Source: Nocardia higoensis NBRC 100133
Lineage (GTDB): Bacteria > Actinomycetota > Actinomycetes > Mycobacteriales > Mycobacteriaceae
Assembly: GCF_000308595.1 (NCBI RefSeq)
Contig: NZ_BAGA01000073.1
Location: 57,915 to 121,914 of the forward strand
DNA: 64,000 bases
Direction: 5' to 3'
The stretch's first letter is position 1. The number at the start of each line of letters is the position of its first letter. The position numbers were made by a program, and so were the translations under genes. Below are positions 52,222 through 61,182 of this stretch, piece by piece. Below the pieces are notes generated by a model. That model was given only the letters and a program-made list of their open reading frames with translations, had not been told where the DNA came from and did no database searches.

Positions 52222-52871
52222 TCACAATGACCCCGTCGCGACTCACCGAGATCGCGGTGCTCGGTGCGCATTGTGACGACATCCCGATCGGCATGGGCGC
52301 GACCCTGCTGAGCGTCGCCGCCGCCAACCCGGGCCTGCGGGTGCGCGCGCTCGTGCTCTCCGGCGCGGGTACCGACCGCGCCGCCGAAGAACGTCACGCA
52401 CTCGAATCCTTCTGTCCCGGGGCCGATCTGGAACTGACCGTGCTCGACGTGCCCGACGGGCGCGCGCCAGCGCACTGGGACCGGATCAAGGACGCGCTCG
52501 CGGCGTTCCGGGCGGGTACCGAACCGCAGCTGGTGTTCGCGCCGCAGCGCGGGGACGCCCACCAGGACCACCGGCTGCTGGCCGAGCTGGCGCCCACCGA
52601 ATTCCGTGACCACGCGGTGTTCGGCTACGAGATCCTCAAGTGGGAGACCGACACCCCGCGCCCGAACGTGCTGCATCCGGTGACCCCGCGGATCGCCCGG
52701 CGCAAAGCCGAGTTGCTGGCGCGCTGCTATCCCTCGCAAGCCCATCGGGACTGGTTCGACGACGAGTCCTTCCTCGGGTTGGCGCGCCTGCGGGGCCTGC
52801 AATGCCATGCCGCGTACGCGGAGGGGTTCGTGGTGGACAAACTGATCGTCGATTTCGGAGGTACGAAGTAG
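52218..52871 (+). CDS. PIG-L family deacetylase
   Basis: A 217-residue zinc-dependent deacetylase. VLGAHCDDIPIGMGATLL is the HxDD motif (HCDD for AHPDD), and FAPQRGDAHQDHRLLAEL the HxxH part. It probably removes an acetyl group from an amino sugar or nucleotide sugar. GTGA overlap with the nucleotidyltransferase decides the start at 52218; ATG 52227 is alternative. The stop is directly followed by the next start, with GGAGG before it. Confidence 0.85.
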   Translation: MITMTPSRLTEIAVLGAHCDDIPIGMGATLLSVAAANPGLRVRALVLSGAGTDRAAEERHALESFCPGADLELTVLDVPDGRAPAHWDRIKDALAAFRAGTEPQLVFAPQRGDAHQDHRLLAELAPTEFRDHAVFGYEILKWETDTPRPNVLHPVTPRIARRKAELLARCYPSQAHRDWFDDESFLGLARLRGLQCHAAYAEGFVVDKLIVDFGGTK

Positions 52872-53900
52872 ATGCGTGTTCTGGTCACCGGTCACCAGGG
52901 GTACCTGGGAACGGTCATGACCCCGGTGCTGGCCGCGCGCGGGCACGAGGTCGTCGGCTTGGACACCGGCTACTTCGCCGACTGTGTGCTCGGCGCCGAA
53001 CCCGCCGACCCGCCCGGCCCGGCGCTGGATCTGCGCGATGTGCGGGCCGAGCATCTGGCCGGGTTCGACGCGGTGGTGCATCTGGCGGCGCTGTCCAACG
53101 ATCCGCTGGGGGCGCTGGTCCCGCAGATCACCCACGACATCAACCATCACGCCTCGGTGCGGCTGGCGCGGCTGGCCAAGGACGCCGGGGTGCGCCGGTT
53201 CCTGTACGCCTCGACATGCTCGGTGTACGGGGCCGCCGGTGACGGTCTGGTCGACGAGTCCGCGCCGCTGCGGCCGCTGACCCCGTACGCGCAGAGCAAG
53301 GTGCGTGTCGAGGGCGATCTGCTGGCGATGGCCGACGCCGATTTCGCGCCGGTGTTCCTGCGCAATGCGACCGCGTTCGGGTTCTCGCCGCGGTTGCGTG
53401 CCGACATCGTGCTCAACAACCTGGTCGGGCACGCGGTGCTCGACGGGGTGGTCAAGGTGCTCTCCGACGGCACGCCGTGGCGTCCGCTGGTGCATGCCGC
53501 CGATATCGCCGAGGCGTTCGCGGTGTGCTTGGAGGCGCCGGTGGCGAGCGTTTCCGGGCGTGCCTACAACATCGGCACCGAGGTCAACAACCGGACCGTC
53601 GCCGAGATCGCCGAGGCGGTGGCCGCGGTGGTGCCGGGTTCGCGGGTCGTCATCACCGGCGAATCGGGGGCCGATCCGCGTTCGTACCGGGTCGATTTCG
53701 GGGCGGCGCGGCGTGAGCTCGGGTTCGAGGCGCGCTGGAGCATCGCCGACGGCGCGGCCGAGTTGTACCGGGAGTACACCGCGCGCGGGTTGACCGCGCA
53801 GGATTTCTCGGGGCGGTTCGTGCGGTTGGCGCGGTTGAAGGCTCTGGGTGATGCCGGTGCGGTCGACGCCGATCTGCGGCGGGTCAGGGCCGGTGCGTGA
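52872..53900 (+). CDS. NAD-dependent epimerase/dehydratase (extended SDR)
   Basis: A 342-residue nucleotide-sugar-modifying SDR. VLVTGHQGYLGTVMTPVLAA carries GxxGYLG, with LDTGYF after strand 2. The catalytic STCSVYG appears as YASTCSVYGAAGDGLVDESA and the YxxxK as PYAQSKVRVE. A late RSYRVDFGAARRELGFEARW is typical of the family. It may be an epimerase, a 4,6-dehydratase or a reductase. GGAGG lies before the ATG. Its end overlaps the convergent rmlC-like gene by 17 bases. Confidence 0.88.
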   Translation: MRVLVTGHQGYLGTVMTPVLAARGHEVVGLDTGYFADCVLGAEPADPPGPALDLRDVRAEHLAGFDAVVHLAALSNDPLGALVPQITHDINHHASVRLARLAKDAGVRRFLYASTCSVYGAAGDGLVDESAPLRPLTPYAQSKVRVEGDLLAMADADFAPVFLRNATAFGFSPRLRADIVLNNLVGHAVLDGVVKVLSDGTPWRPLVHAADIAEAFAVCLEAPVASVSGRAYNIGTEVNNRTVAEIAEAVAAVVPGSRVVITGESGADPRSYRVDFGAARRELGFEARWSIADGAAELYREYTARGLTAQDFSGRFVRLARLKALGDAGAVDADLRRVRAGA

Positions 53901-54450
53901 GGTGTCCGGAATCGCGCAGTTGCTGCCAGCTGCCCGCGGCGCGGTCGCGGGCGGAGATCGCGGTGACCGGCAGCGGCCATTCGACGGCGAGGTCGGGGTC
54001 GTCGTGGGCGACGGCCAGGTCCTTGGCCGGGTCGTGCGGGCGGTCGATGCGGTAGCAGACGTCGGCGGTGTCGGTGAGCGCCTGGAAGCCGTGCAGGAAG
54101 CCGGGCGGGACGTAGAGGTGATGGAAGTTCTCGTCGTCGAGGCGGAATGCCTGATGTCGGCCGAAGGTGGGCGATCCGGGGCGGATGTCGACCAGGACGT
54201 CGTGGACGGCGCCGTGCGCGCAGCGCACCAGTTTGGCTTCGCCGCGTCCGCGTCGCCCGTGCAGTCCGCGTACCACGCCGCGCCGCGAGCGGGACTGGGA
54301 GTCCTGGACGAACCGTGCGGCGGCGCCTGCGCCGTGGGTGGCGTCGAAGATCTCGGCGTCGAAGGTGCGGGTGAACAGTCCGCGTTCGTCGTGGAACGGT
54401 TCGGGAATCAGCAGTTCGACATCGGCGAGTTCGGTGGTCTGGATGCGCAC
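53884..54450 (-). CDS. rmlC: dTDP-4-dehydrorhamnose 3,5-epimerase-like protein, inverted in the operon
   Basis: A 188-residue cupin epimerase. FHDERGLFTRTFDAEIFDAT, VQDSQSRSRRGVVRGLHGRR, KLVRCAHGAVHDVLVDIRPG and HHLYVPPGFLHGFQALTDTA are the RmlC pattern, with the catalytic His in RGLHGRR-like sequence and the Tyr-bearing region CYRID. It epimerises C3 and C5 of a 4-keto-6-deoxy nucleotide sugar. It is read opposite to the surrounding operon: the end overlaps the epimerase by 17 bases, and its GTG start lies 14 bases from the start of the next rightward gene. Confidence 0.9.
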   Translation of the reverse strand: MRIQTTELADVELLIPEPFHDERGLFTRTFDAEIFDATHGAGAAARFVQDSQSRSRRGVVRGLHGRRGRGEAKLVRCAHGAVHDVLVDIRPGSPTFGRHQAFRLDDENFHHLYVPPGFLHGFQALTDTADVCYRIDRPHDPAKDLAVAHDDPDLAVEWPLPVTAISARDRAAGSWQQLRDSGHLTHRP

Positions 54451-54464
54451 CCGGTGATGGTGCC

Positions 54465-55565
54465 ATGAGCGGGATGTGCCTGGGGTGCAGTGGCACGGCG
54501 GTGGAGACGGTGCTGGACCTGGGATCGATGCCGGCGGCGGATTGGTTCCCGCCGGTGCAGCAGCCCTATGACCCGGCGGAGGCGGCGCATCCGCTGGCGA
54601 TGCTGCTGTGCCGGGATTGTGGTCTGGCGCAATTGGGGCAGGACGACACCGTCACCGAGGAGCCGCGCGGGGTGGAGCCGCGCGCGTTGCGGGAGCAGGC
54701 CGCCGATGCGGTCGCCCGGGTGGCGGCCGCGGGGCTGCTGCGTGGGCGTACGGTGCGTGAGTTCGGCAGCCCGCACGGGGGCAGTTGGGCGGATCTGCTG
54801 ACAGCGCGGGGATTCGGCGTGGTCGATGGTGCCGCCGATGTGGTGCTGGACTGTTTCGGGCTGATGCACGAACGCGATCAGCGCGCGGCGTTCGCGCGGC
54901 GCGCGGCGGCCACCGCCGACGGCGGGGTGCTGCTGGTGCAGTACCATCCGTTGCACACGATTGTCGGTGGGGATCAATGGAATGCTTTGCGGCACGGGCA
55001 TTTTGCCTATTACGGGTTGGGGGTGCTGCGGGACATGCTGGCCGCGGCCGGGCTGTCGGTGGTGCGTGCGTGGGACTTCGAGCTCTACGGCGGCACGGTG
55101 CTGATCGCGGCCGTGCCCGGGTGGGCGCGGGCCGACGGGTCGGTGGCGCGGGTGCTCGAGCGTGAGGCACCGATGAGCGACCCGGAGGTGGTGCGCGGCC
55201 TGCAGCGTGCGGCCGACCGGCAGTGCGTGGCGCTGCGCGCGGCGCTGGAAGCCGAAGCCGGACGCGGTGCGCGGGTGTACGCCTACGGGGCGGCGTCGCG
55301 GGCGGTGGCGTTGCTGTGCCGCGCCGGGATCGATCGTTCGCTGCTGGGCGCGGTCGCCGATGCCGCGCCGGCCAAACAGGGCAGGCGGATGCCGGGCACC
55401 GACATCCCGATCATCTCGCCCGAACGGTTGCTCGCCGCCCGCCCGGATCGGGTGCTGCTGACCGTGCCGGATCTGCTCGCCGAAGTGGCCGGTCGCCATC
55501 CCGAACTCGACGGTCGATGGTTCTTCGCCGACGACGCGCAGCCGGTGGCGGGGAGGGCGCTGTGA
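54465..55565 (+). CDS. Second sugar C-methyltransferase-like protein, diverged
   Basis: A 366-residue relative of the 414-residue methyltransferase. It has the zinc ribbon (CLGCSGTAVETVLDLGSMPA and CRDC) and a C-terminal YAYGAASRAVALLCRAGIDR. The SAM site is atypical: TVREFGSPHGGSWADLLTAR. The YHEHF catalytic motif is replaced by RHGHFAYYGLGVLRD. It may have changed specificity, act without methylating, or be less active. Its ATG lies 14 bases from the divergent rmlC-like start. The stop overlaps the GT2 start as GTGA. Confidence 0.75.
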   Translation: MSGMCLGCSGTAVETVLDLGSMPAADWFPPVQQPYDPAEAAHPLAMLLCRDCGLAQLGQDDTVTEEPRGVEPRALREQAADAVARVAAAGLLRGRTVREFGSPHGGSWADLLTARGFGVVDGAADVVLDCFGLMHERDQRAAFARRAAATADGGVLLVQYHPLHTIVGGDQWNALRHGHFAYYGLGVLRDMLAAAGLSVVRAWDFELYGGTVLIAAVPGWARADGSVARVLEREAPMSDPEVVRGLQRAADRQCVALRAALEAEAGRGARVYAYGAASRAVALLCRAGIDRSLLGAVADAAPAKQGRRMPGTDIPIISPERLLAARPDRVLLTVPDLLAEVAGRHPELDGRWFFADDAQPVAGRAL

Positions 55566-56401
55566 ACGCACTCGTCTCGGTCTGCGTGCCCGCCTACGAC
55601 GCCGAACGCACCCTGGAACAGACGCTGCGCTCGATCCTGGACCAGGATCTGGATTTCGAATTGCTGGTGCTCGACAACGCCAGCAGCGACGCCACCGGTG
55701 AGATCGCGGCTTCCTTCGACGATCCGCGGCTGCGTGTCGAACGCAACGAGACCACGCTGCCGATCGGTGACAACTGGAACCGCGCGATCGGTCTGTCCAC
55801 CGGCGACCTGGTGAAAGTGGTGTGTGCCGACGACATCCTGCTGCCCGGTTCGCTGGCCGCGCAGGTGGAGGTGATGCGCGACCCGGTTTTCGCCATCAGC
55901 TCCACCCGTTTCCAGGTGATCGACGAGCAAGGCGGTTTGGTCGAAACCGATCTGGGGTTGCCCGGTCTGTCGGGGGTGCACAGTCCGCGAGCGCTGGCGC
56001 GCACCATCGTGCGGCGCGGCCCCGCCGACTTCGGGCCGACCGCCGCGGCGATGTTCCGGCGCGAACATTTCGATCGCGTCGGCGGGCTGCGCGGGGATCT
56101 GGTGTTCCCGATGGATGTCGACCTGTTCGCCCGCGTCGGCCAGTTCGGCATGTTCTTCGGGCTGCCGCAGGTCGCCGCCGCCTGGCGGGACTCGACGTTC
56201 AACCTGTGCAGCCGCACCTCCACGATCAGCAAGCTCACCGAACTGCTGCGTTTCCACCACCGGCTGGCCCGCGACTGCCCGCGACTGCTCTCGCCGATGG
56301 ACGTGGCCGTCGGTGACGTGCGGATAGCGAGCATGGCGCTGGAACGGTTGCGGGTGCGGGCGGCGTCGGTACTGCGCGCAGGGCGTGGGTCGAGCCGATG
56401 A
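55562..56401 (+). CDS. Family 2 glycosyltransferase
   Basis: A 279-residue inverting GT-A enzyme that adds one sugar to the growing unit. VSVCVPAYDAERTLEQTLRS starts the fold, and LLVLDNASSDAT with VKVVCADDILLPGSL contains the DxD-equivalent DD. PMDVDLFARVGQFG is a likely acceptor-side helix. GTGA overlap with the preceding gene and ATGA with the next show translational coupling. Confidence 0.88.
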   Translation: MNALVSVCVPAYDAERTLEQTLRSILDQDLDFELLVLDNASSDATGEIAASFDDPRLRVERNETTLPIGDNWNRAIGLSTGDLVKVVCADDILLPGSLAAQVEVMRDPVFAISSTRFQVIDEQGGLVETDLGLPGLSGVHSPRALARTIVRRGPADFGPTAAAMFRREHFDRVGGLRGDLVFPMDVDLFARVGQFGMFFGLPQVAAAWRDSTFNLCSRTSTISKLTELLRFHHRLARDCPRLLSPMDVAVGDVRIASMALERLRVRAASVLRAGRGSSR

Positions 56402-57480
56402 CTGTGTCCACCACGACCCGCGTGCACATGAGCGGGTCGGAGTGGTTCGGCGCCGCCGCGGGCGGGCTGAACCGCTATTTCACCGACCTGTACGCCGCGC
56501 TCGCAGCGCGCGGCGACCTGTCGGTCACCGCCGCTGCTTTCGGCGAACCGCCCGAGGGCGGATCGTCGTGGGGGCCGATCGGCGGATCGACGCTCGAACG
56601 CACCTGGGCGGCGCGGCGCGACCCGGCCGCCCGCACCGGCGAGCCGCTGATCCTGGATCGGCACTTCGCCCTCTACGGGCCGCCGCGCGGCAGGCATCGA
56701 CTGGTCGTGCACTTCCATGGGCCGTGGGCGGCGGAAAGCCTCGCCGCGGGGGAGAGTTCGGTCGCCGCGCGGGTGAAGTACGTGGTCGAGCGGGTGCGGG
56801 CGCTGCGTGCGGACCGGTTCGTGGTGCTCTCGCAGCACATGCGTGATCTGCTGGCCGGCGACTACGGGGTGGACCCGCGGGCGGTCGAGGTGATCGCGCC
56901 CGGCGTGGACCTGGACCGGTTCCGCCCGGCCGCCGCCCCCGCCGAGCGGGAGCGCCCGATCGTGCTGTGCGTGCGGCGGCTGGAGAACCGCATGGGTATC
57001 GACGTGCTGTTGCGCGCCTGGCGTGCGGTGCGCGCGGCGCACCCGCAGGCCCTGCTGGTGGTGGTCGGTACCGGCACCGCCGAGGCCGCGCTGCGGGCGC
57101 AGGCCGCGCCGCTGGGTGCGGCGGTGCGGTTCACCGGGCGCATCGGTGACGACGAACTCGCCGAGCTGTACACCCGTGCCGCGCTGACCGTGGTGCCCTC
57201 GGTCGCGTTGGAAGGGTTCGGGTTGATCGCGCTGGAATCGCTGGCCGTCGGGCGCGCCCCGGTGGTCACCGACTGCGGCGGGTTACCCGATTCGGTGCGC
57301 GGGCTCGACCCGAGCCTGATCGTGGCGCGCGGTGATGCCGATGCGCTCGCCGAACGCCTGACGCTCGCTCTGGACGGGAAATTGCCCGACGCCGCGGCCT
57401 GCCGTGCGCACGCGGAAACGTTCTCCTGGGCTGCGGCCGCGCAACGTCACGCCGCGCTGTACCGGGAGCTGGCCCGGTGA
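56398..57480 (+). CDS. Family 4 glycosyltransferase
   Basis: A 360-residue retaining GT-B enzyme. GSEWFGAAAGGLNRYFTDLY resembles the GT-B acceptor loop (here AAGGLNRYF), and the C-terminal half has IVLCVRRLENRMGIDVLLRA and EGFGLIALESLAVGRAPVVT, with the ExxxxxxxE motif that binds the donor nucleotide sugar. ATGA overlap with the GT2 gene and GTGA with the next. Donor unknown. Confidence 0.9.
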   Translation: MTVSTTTRVHMSGSEWFGAAAGGLNRYFTDLYAALAARGDLSVTAAAFGEPPEGGSSWGPIGGSTLERTWAARRDPAARTGEPLILDRHFALYGPPRGRHRLVVHFHGPWAAESLAAGESSVAARVKYVVERVRALRADRFVVLSQHMRDLLAGDYGVDPRAVEVIAPGVDLDRFRPAAAPAERERPIVLCVRRLENRMGIDVLLRAWRAVRAAHPQALLVVVGTGTAEAALRAQAAPLGAAVRFTGRIGDDELAELYTRAALTVVPSVALEGFGLIALESLAVGRAPVVTDCGGLPDSVRGLDPSLIVARGDADALAERLTLALDGKLPDAAACRAHAETFSWAAAAQRHAALYRELAR

Positions 57481-58694
57481 CGCGCGCGGTTTTCCTTTCC
57501 CACACCGCCGCGCCCTCCGGCGCCGAACTGGCGACGCTGCGGCTGCTCACCGCGCTGCGCGAGGCCGCACTCCAGCACGAGGCAGCGCCCGGTGGTGCGG
57601 CGACCGTGCATCGTGACGGGGTGGGGCGAGCGGAGCCGGTCCGTGCATCGATGCTGCTGACCGAAGACGGTCCCCTGGTGGAGTTGCTGCGGGCCCGTGG
57701 CATCCCGGTCACGGTGTGCGGCAACGACTTCGACAGCCGCAGTCTCACCATCGCCGGGTCCGGGCCGCTGCGGCTGATCGGCGGTGCGGTCGAGCTGATC
57801 CGGTTGGGCAGGCGGCTGGGGGAGTACGTGCGTGCGGAGGACGCCGACGTGCTGGTCGCGCAGAGCACCAAAGCGTTGCTGATGGGTGCGGTGGCGGCGC
57901 GGCGGGCGCGGGTGCCGCTGGTGTGGCAGGTGCACGATCGGATCGCGAGCGAATATTTCGGGACGGTGCTGGCGTTGCTGCTGCGGGTGCTGGGCTGGGT
58001 CGTGGCGCGCGGCATCGTCGCCAACAGTCGCGCCACTCTCGCCACGCTCTACACGCGCGGACGTGTCGCCGCCGTCGCCTACCCGGGCGTGGCCGATGGT
58101 GTCGAGGAGGATCGCGCACCGCAACGCCCACCCTGCGACACCCGTGTCGTGCTGGTGGGACGGCTGACTCCGTGGAAGGGCCACGAGATCCTGCTGCGTG
58201 CCCTGCCGTTGCTGGCGCAGCCGCCGCGGGTGGTGACGCTGGTGGGTGGGACGTTCTTCGGCGAACAGGACTACCGTCGCGAACTCGAGCGCGTCGCCGC
58301 CGGACTGGCGGTGCCGGTCGAGTTCACCGGCCACGTCGACGACCCCGGCCGTCACCTGCGTGACGCCGACATCGCCGTGCACTGCTCGGTGACCGCCGAA
58401 CCGTTCGGGCAGGTCGTGGTGGAGGCCATGCGCGCCGGTTGCGCGGTCGTCGCCGCCGGCGCGGGCGGCCCCACCGAGATCGTGCGTCACGAGATCGACG
58501 GTCTGCTGGTGCCGCCCGGTGACCCGGCTGCCCTGGCCGCGGCGCTGGACCGGCTCATCGCCGACCCGGCGCTGCGCAGCCGGCTCGCCGACGCGGGCGC
58601 GCGGCGGAGCCGGGATTTCTCGATCGCCGAAACCGCGCGCGTGGTGACCGGTCTGCTGCACGCCGTCACCGGGAAGCGGGTGGATGCGTGGTGA
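57477..58694 (+). CDS. Family 4 glycosyltransferase
   Basis: A 405-residue retaining GT-B enzyme. The N-terminal FLSHTAAPSGAELATLRLLT starts as in many actinobacterial GT4 enzymes, VVLVGRLTPWKGHEILLRAL is the linker region, and EPFGQVVVEAMRAGCAVVAA is the donor-binding ExxxxxxxE motif. GTGA overlaps on both sides. Together with the other transferases it suggests a repeat unit of at least four sugars. Confidence 0.9.
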   Translation: MTRAVFLSHTAAPSGAELATLRLLTALREAALQHEAAPGGAATVHRDGVGRAEPVRASMLLTEDGPLVELLRARGIPVTVCGNDFDSRSLTIAGSGPLRLIGGAVELIRLGRRLGEYVRAEDADVLVAQSTKALLMGAVAARRARVPLVWQVHDRIASEYFGTVLALLLRVLGWVVARGIVANSRATLATLYTRGRVAAVAYPGVADGVEEDRAPQRPPCDTRVVLVGRLTPWKGHEILLRALPLLAQPPRVVTLVGGTFFGEQDYRRELERVAAGLAVPVEFTGHVDDPGRHLRDADIAVHCSVTAEPFGQVVVEAMRAGCAVVAAGAGGPTEIVRHEIDGLLVPPGDPAALAAALDRLIADPALRSRLADAGARRSRDFSIAETARVVTGLLHAVTGKRVDAW

Positions 58695-60181
58695 GCCTGG
58701 CCGATCAGAAGACCATCCCGATCCGCATCGTCGCCCGGCACTATCCGGTGTCGCTGGACGGTCTGCGCGCCCCCGACTACGACCTTCCCACCGAGGTCAT
58801 CCCTGCCTTCGCCGACTGGCCGACCGAGAAACTGCCGGTTCTGTCGGCGCGCGCGCTGCAGGCCGCCGTCGAGGAGGCCGAGGGGGTACCGCAGTCCCGT
58901 GCGCGGGAACTGGCCGGGCTGTTGCGCGATATCGCCTACGTCAGCTTCGGCAAATACGGCCAGTATCTGGTGACGGTGGCGACGCTGCCGTTGATCGCGC
59001 GTGTGCTGGGCACCGCCGGACTCGGGCTGCTGGCCATCGGCATGTCCGCCTACTTCCTGGGATCGCTGCTCATCGACCTGGGCATCACCTCGTATATGGC
59101 CGCGCGCGTGCAGGAGTCGGGCATGCTCGGGCCCGACGGGCAGGGGGCCGGTGGGCGAGCGTCCGGGGTCGACACCGGGGTGGTCAACCGCATCCGCGGC
59201 ACCTATCTGGTGATCCGTGCGGCCATCCTCGCCGCGGTCGCCGTGGCCTTGGTGGTCGTGGCCGTCGCCGGGGCGCCCGAACAGCTGACCATGATCGTGC
59301 TCGGGTTGTTCGTCGGCGGGTTCTGGTCGATGTCGGAGGACTGGGTGCTCATCGGCCAGGGCCGCTTCGGTGCCTCCACGCTGTATCAATCCATCGCCCG
59401 GGTGGGCTATCTCGGATTGCTGCTGGCGTTGCTGCCGAAATTTCCGAGTGCGGTCATGGCGCTGCTGTGCCTGCTCGGTTCGGCGGTGATCAGCGTCGCG
59501 CTCACCTGGTGGGACACCTGGCGCACCTTCGGCGCACCGAGCGCGCCGCGCGGGGTGGGGAAGCTGGTGCGTTCGGCGGCGCCGGTGATCAGCGGGCGGC
59601 TGCTGACCACCAGCTACGGTCAGGGTGCGGCCACCGTGTACGGCACTGTGCTCGACGCGGTGTCGCTCGGCCTGTTCTCCGCCTCGGACCGGCTGGTGCG
59701 CGCGGTGCAGTCGATGCTCGATCCCATCGGGTTCGCGCTGCTGCCGCGGCTGGCCAAACGCGGGAGCGAAGACCGGTTCTGGCCCGACGCGCTGCGGTCG
59801 CTGACCGTGTGCGTCGGGGTGGCGTTCGTGGCGTCGGTGGCGCTGTGGGTGAGCGCGCCGATGTTGATCCCGGTGGTGTTCGGGACCGAATTCTCCGACG
59901 CGGTCGCGGTGCTGCGGGTGGAAGCGCTGATCCTGCCCGCGACCACGGTGACCTCGTTCGTCACCACCGCGGTGCTGCCGGTGCGGCAGGACACCAACGG
60001 TGTGCTGATCGGCGCGGTCGTCGGCACCTGTGTGGCCGGTGCGGCACTGCTCATGGCGGTGCGCACCCATTCGATGTGGACACTGGCAGGCGGCATCGTT
60101 GCCGCCGAATGCGCAGTGGCCGTCTGGTATCTAGCGCGCATGCGCGGACTGTTCGTGCGTGAACGAAGAAGGACCCGATGA
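58691..60181 (+). CDS. Wzx-like polysaccharide flippase with N-terminal extension
   Basis: A 496-residue membrane protein that moves the lipid-linked unit across the membrane. About 12 to 14 helices begin near residue 85 (YVSFGKYGQYLVTVATLPLI, then ARVLGTAGLGLLAIGMSAYF). The first 80 residues are soluble and are not part of typical Wzx: DQKTIPIRIVARHYPVSLDG and YDLPTEVIPAFADWPTEKLP. The start at 58691 is the GTG overlapping the upstream stop (GTGA). The next gene overlaps as ATGA. Confidence 0.85.
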   Translation: MSLADQKTIPIRIVARHYPVSLDGLRAPDYDLPTEVIPAFADWPTEKLPVLSARALQAAVEEAEGVPQSRARELAGLLRDIAYVSFGKYGQYLVTVATLPLIARVLGTAGLGLLAIGMSAYFLGSLLIDLGITSYMAARVQESGMLGPDGQGAGGRASGVDTGVVNRIRGTYLVIRAAILAAVAVALVVVAVAGAPEQLTMIVLGLFVGGFWSMSEDWVLIGQGRFGASTLYQSIARVGYLGLLLALLPKFPSAVMALLCLLGSAVISVALTWWDTWRTFGAPSAPRGVGKLVRSAAPVISGRLLTTSYGQGAATVYGTVLDAVSLGLFSASDRLVRAVQSMLDPIGFALLPRLAKRGSEDRFWPDALRSLTVCVGVAFVASVALWVSAPMLIPVVFGTEFSDAVAVLRVEALILPATTVTSFVTTAVLPVRQDTNGVLIGAVVGTCVAGAALLMAVRTHSMWTLAGGIVAAECAVAVWYLARMRGLFVRERRRTR

Positions 60182-61182
60182 AGATCCTGTTCCTCGGCGA
60201 CGACTGGCTCGGCAGCAATGCCCGCTCGCTCGCCGAAGGTTTCCGAGCACTCGGCCATGAGGTGATCGTGATCGACTCCACCCCGGCGACTCTGCCGCCG
60301 CGGCTGTCGCCGTCGTGGATGTATGCCAAGACCCACGAGCAGCGTGCACCGTGGACGGTCGAGCGCATCCACACCCGCCTGGAACGCGCCGCCGCGGAAC
60401 TTCGTCCGGACATGGTGTTCGGGTTCAAGGCCGTGCACCTGGACCAACGGCGGCTGCTCGACATCCCGGCCTCGCTGCACGTGCACTACAGTCCCGACGA
60501 CGTCGCCAACCCGGCCAACACGACCGCGGATTATCTGGCGCACGAATCGGAATGGGATCTGGTGGTCACCACCAAACGCCACAATGTGCCCGAGTTGCTG
60601 GCACGCGGAGCCAAGGAGGCGTTGTTCGTGCGCAGCGCCTACGACCCGGCGTGGCATCACCTGGCCGCGCGGCGCAGCACCCGCCAGTTCCTCGTCGGTT
60701 TCATCGGCGCCTGCCGTCCCGACCGCCGCGACGGCATGGTGTCGCTGGCCCGCACCTACGGTGCGCAACTGCTGGTGTGCGGGCCGGGCTGGCGGCGGGT
60801 GCGCCGGTTGCGCACCACCCGCGCCGCGGTCACCGCCGGGGTGTACGGCGAGGACTTCTCCATGACCGTGGCGTCGGTGACCGCGAACCTGGTGCTGCTC
60901 AACTCCGCCAACCGCGACACCCACACCTGCCGCACCTTCGAAGTGCCCGCGGCCGGCGGGCTGTTCGTCGGCGAACGCACCGACGAGCACGCCGAGCTGC
61001 TCGAAGACGGCGCCGAAGCGTTCCTGTTCTCCAGCCGCGACGAACTCGACGACATCCTCGAACGCTGCTCGCAGTTCCCCGACGAGGTCGTCAAGATCGC
61101 CGAAGCCGGGCACCGGCGCATCGTCGAAGGCGAACACACCTACACCGACCGGGCGAGGGAGATCCTGCGTGCCGTTCAGTGA
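60178..61182 (+). CDS. CgeB-like glycosyltransferase
   Basis: A 334-residue GT-B-type protein like CgeB and DUF3880-type spore or maturation glycosyltransferases. ILFLGDDWLGSNARSLAEGF starts it, LDIPASLHVHYSPDDVANPA follows, and the late HTCRTFEVPAAGGLFVGERT then ELLEDGAEAFLFSSRDELDD is the CgeB C-terminal block. Sugar and acceptor unknown. The end overlaps the next start by 14 bases. Confidence 0.8.
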   Translation: MKILFLGDDWLGSNARSLAEGFRALGHEVIVIDSTPATLPPRLSPSWMYAKTHEQRAPWTVERIHTRLERAAAELRPDMVFGFKAVHLDQRRLLDIPASLHVHYSPDDVANPANTTADYLAHESEWDLVVTTKRHNVPELLARGAKEALFVRSAYDPAWHHLAARRSTRQFLVGFIGACRPDRRDGMVSLARTYGAQLLVCGPGWRRVRRLRTTRAAVTAGVYGEDFSMTVASVTANLVLLNSANRDTHTCRTFEVPAAGGLFVGERTDEHAELLEDGAEAFLFSSRDELDDILERCSQFPDEVVKIAEAGHRRIVEGEHTYTDRAREILRAVQ

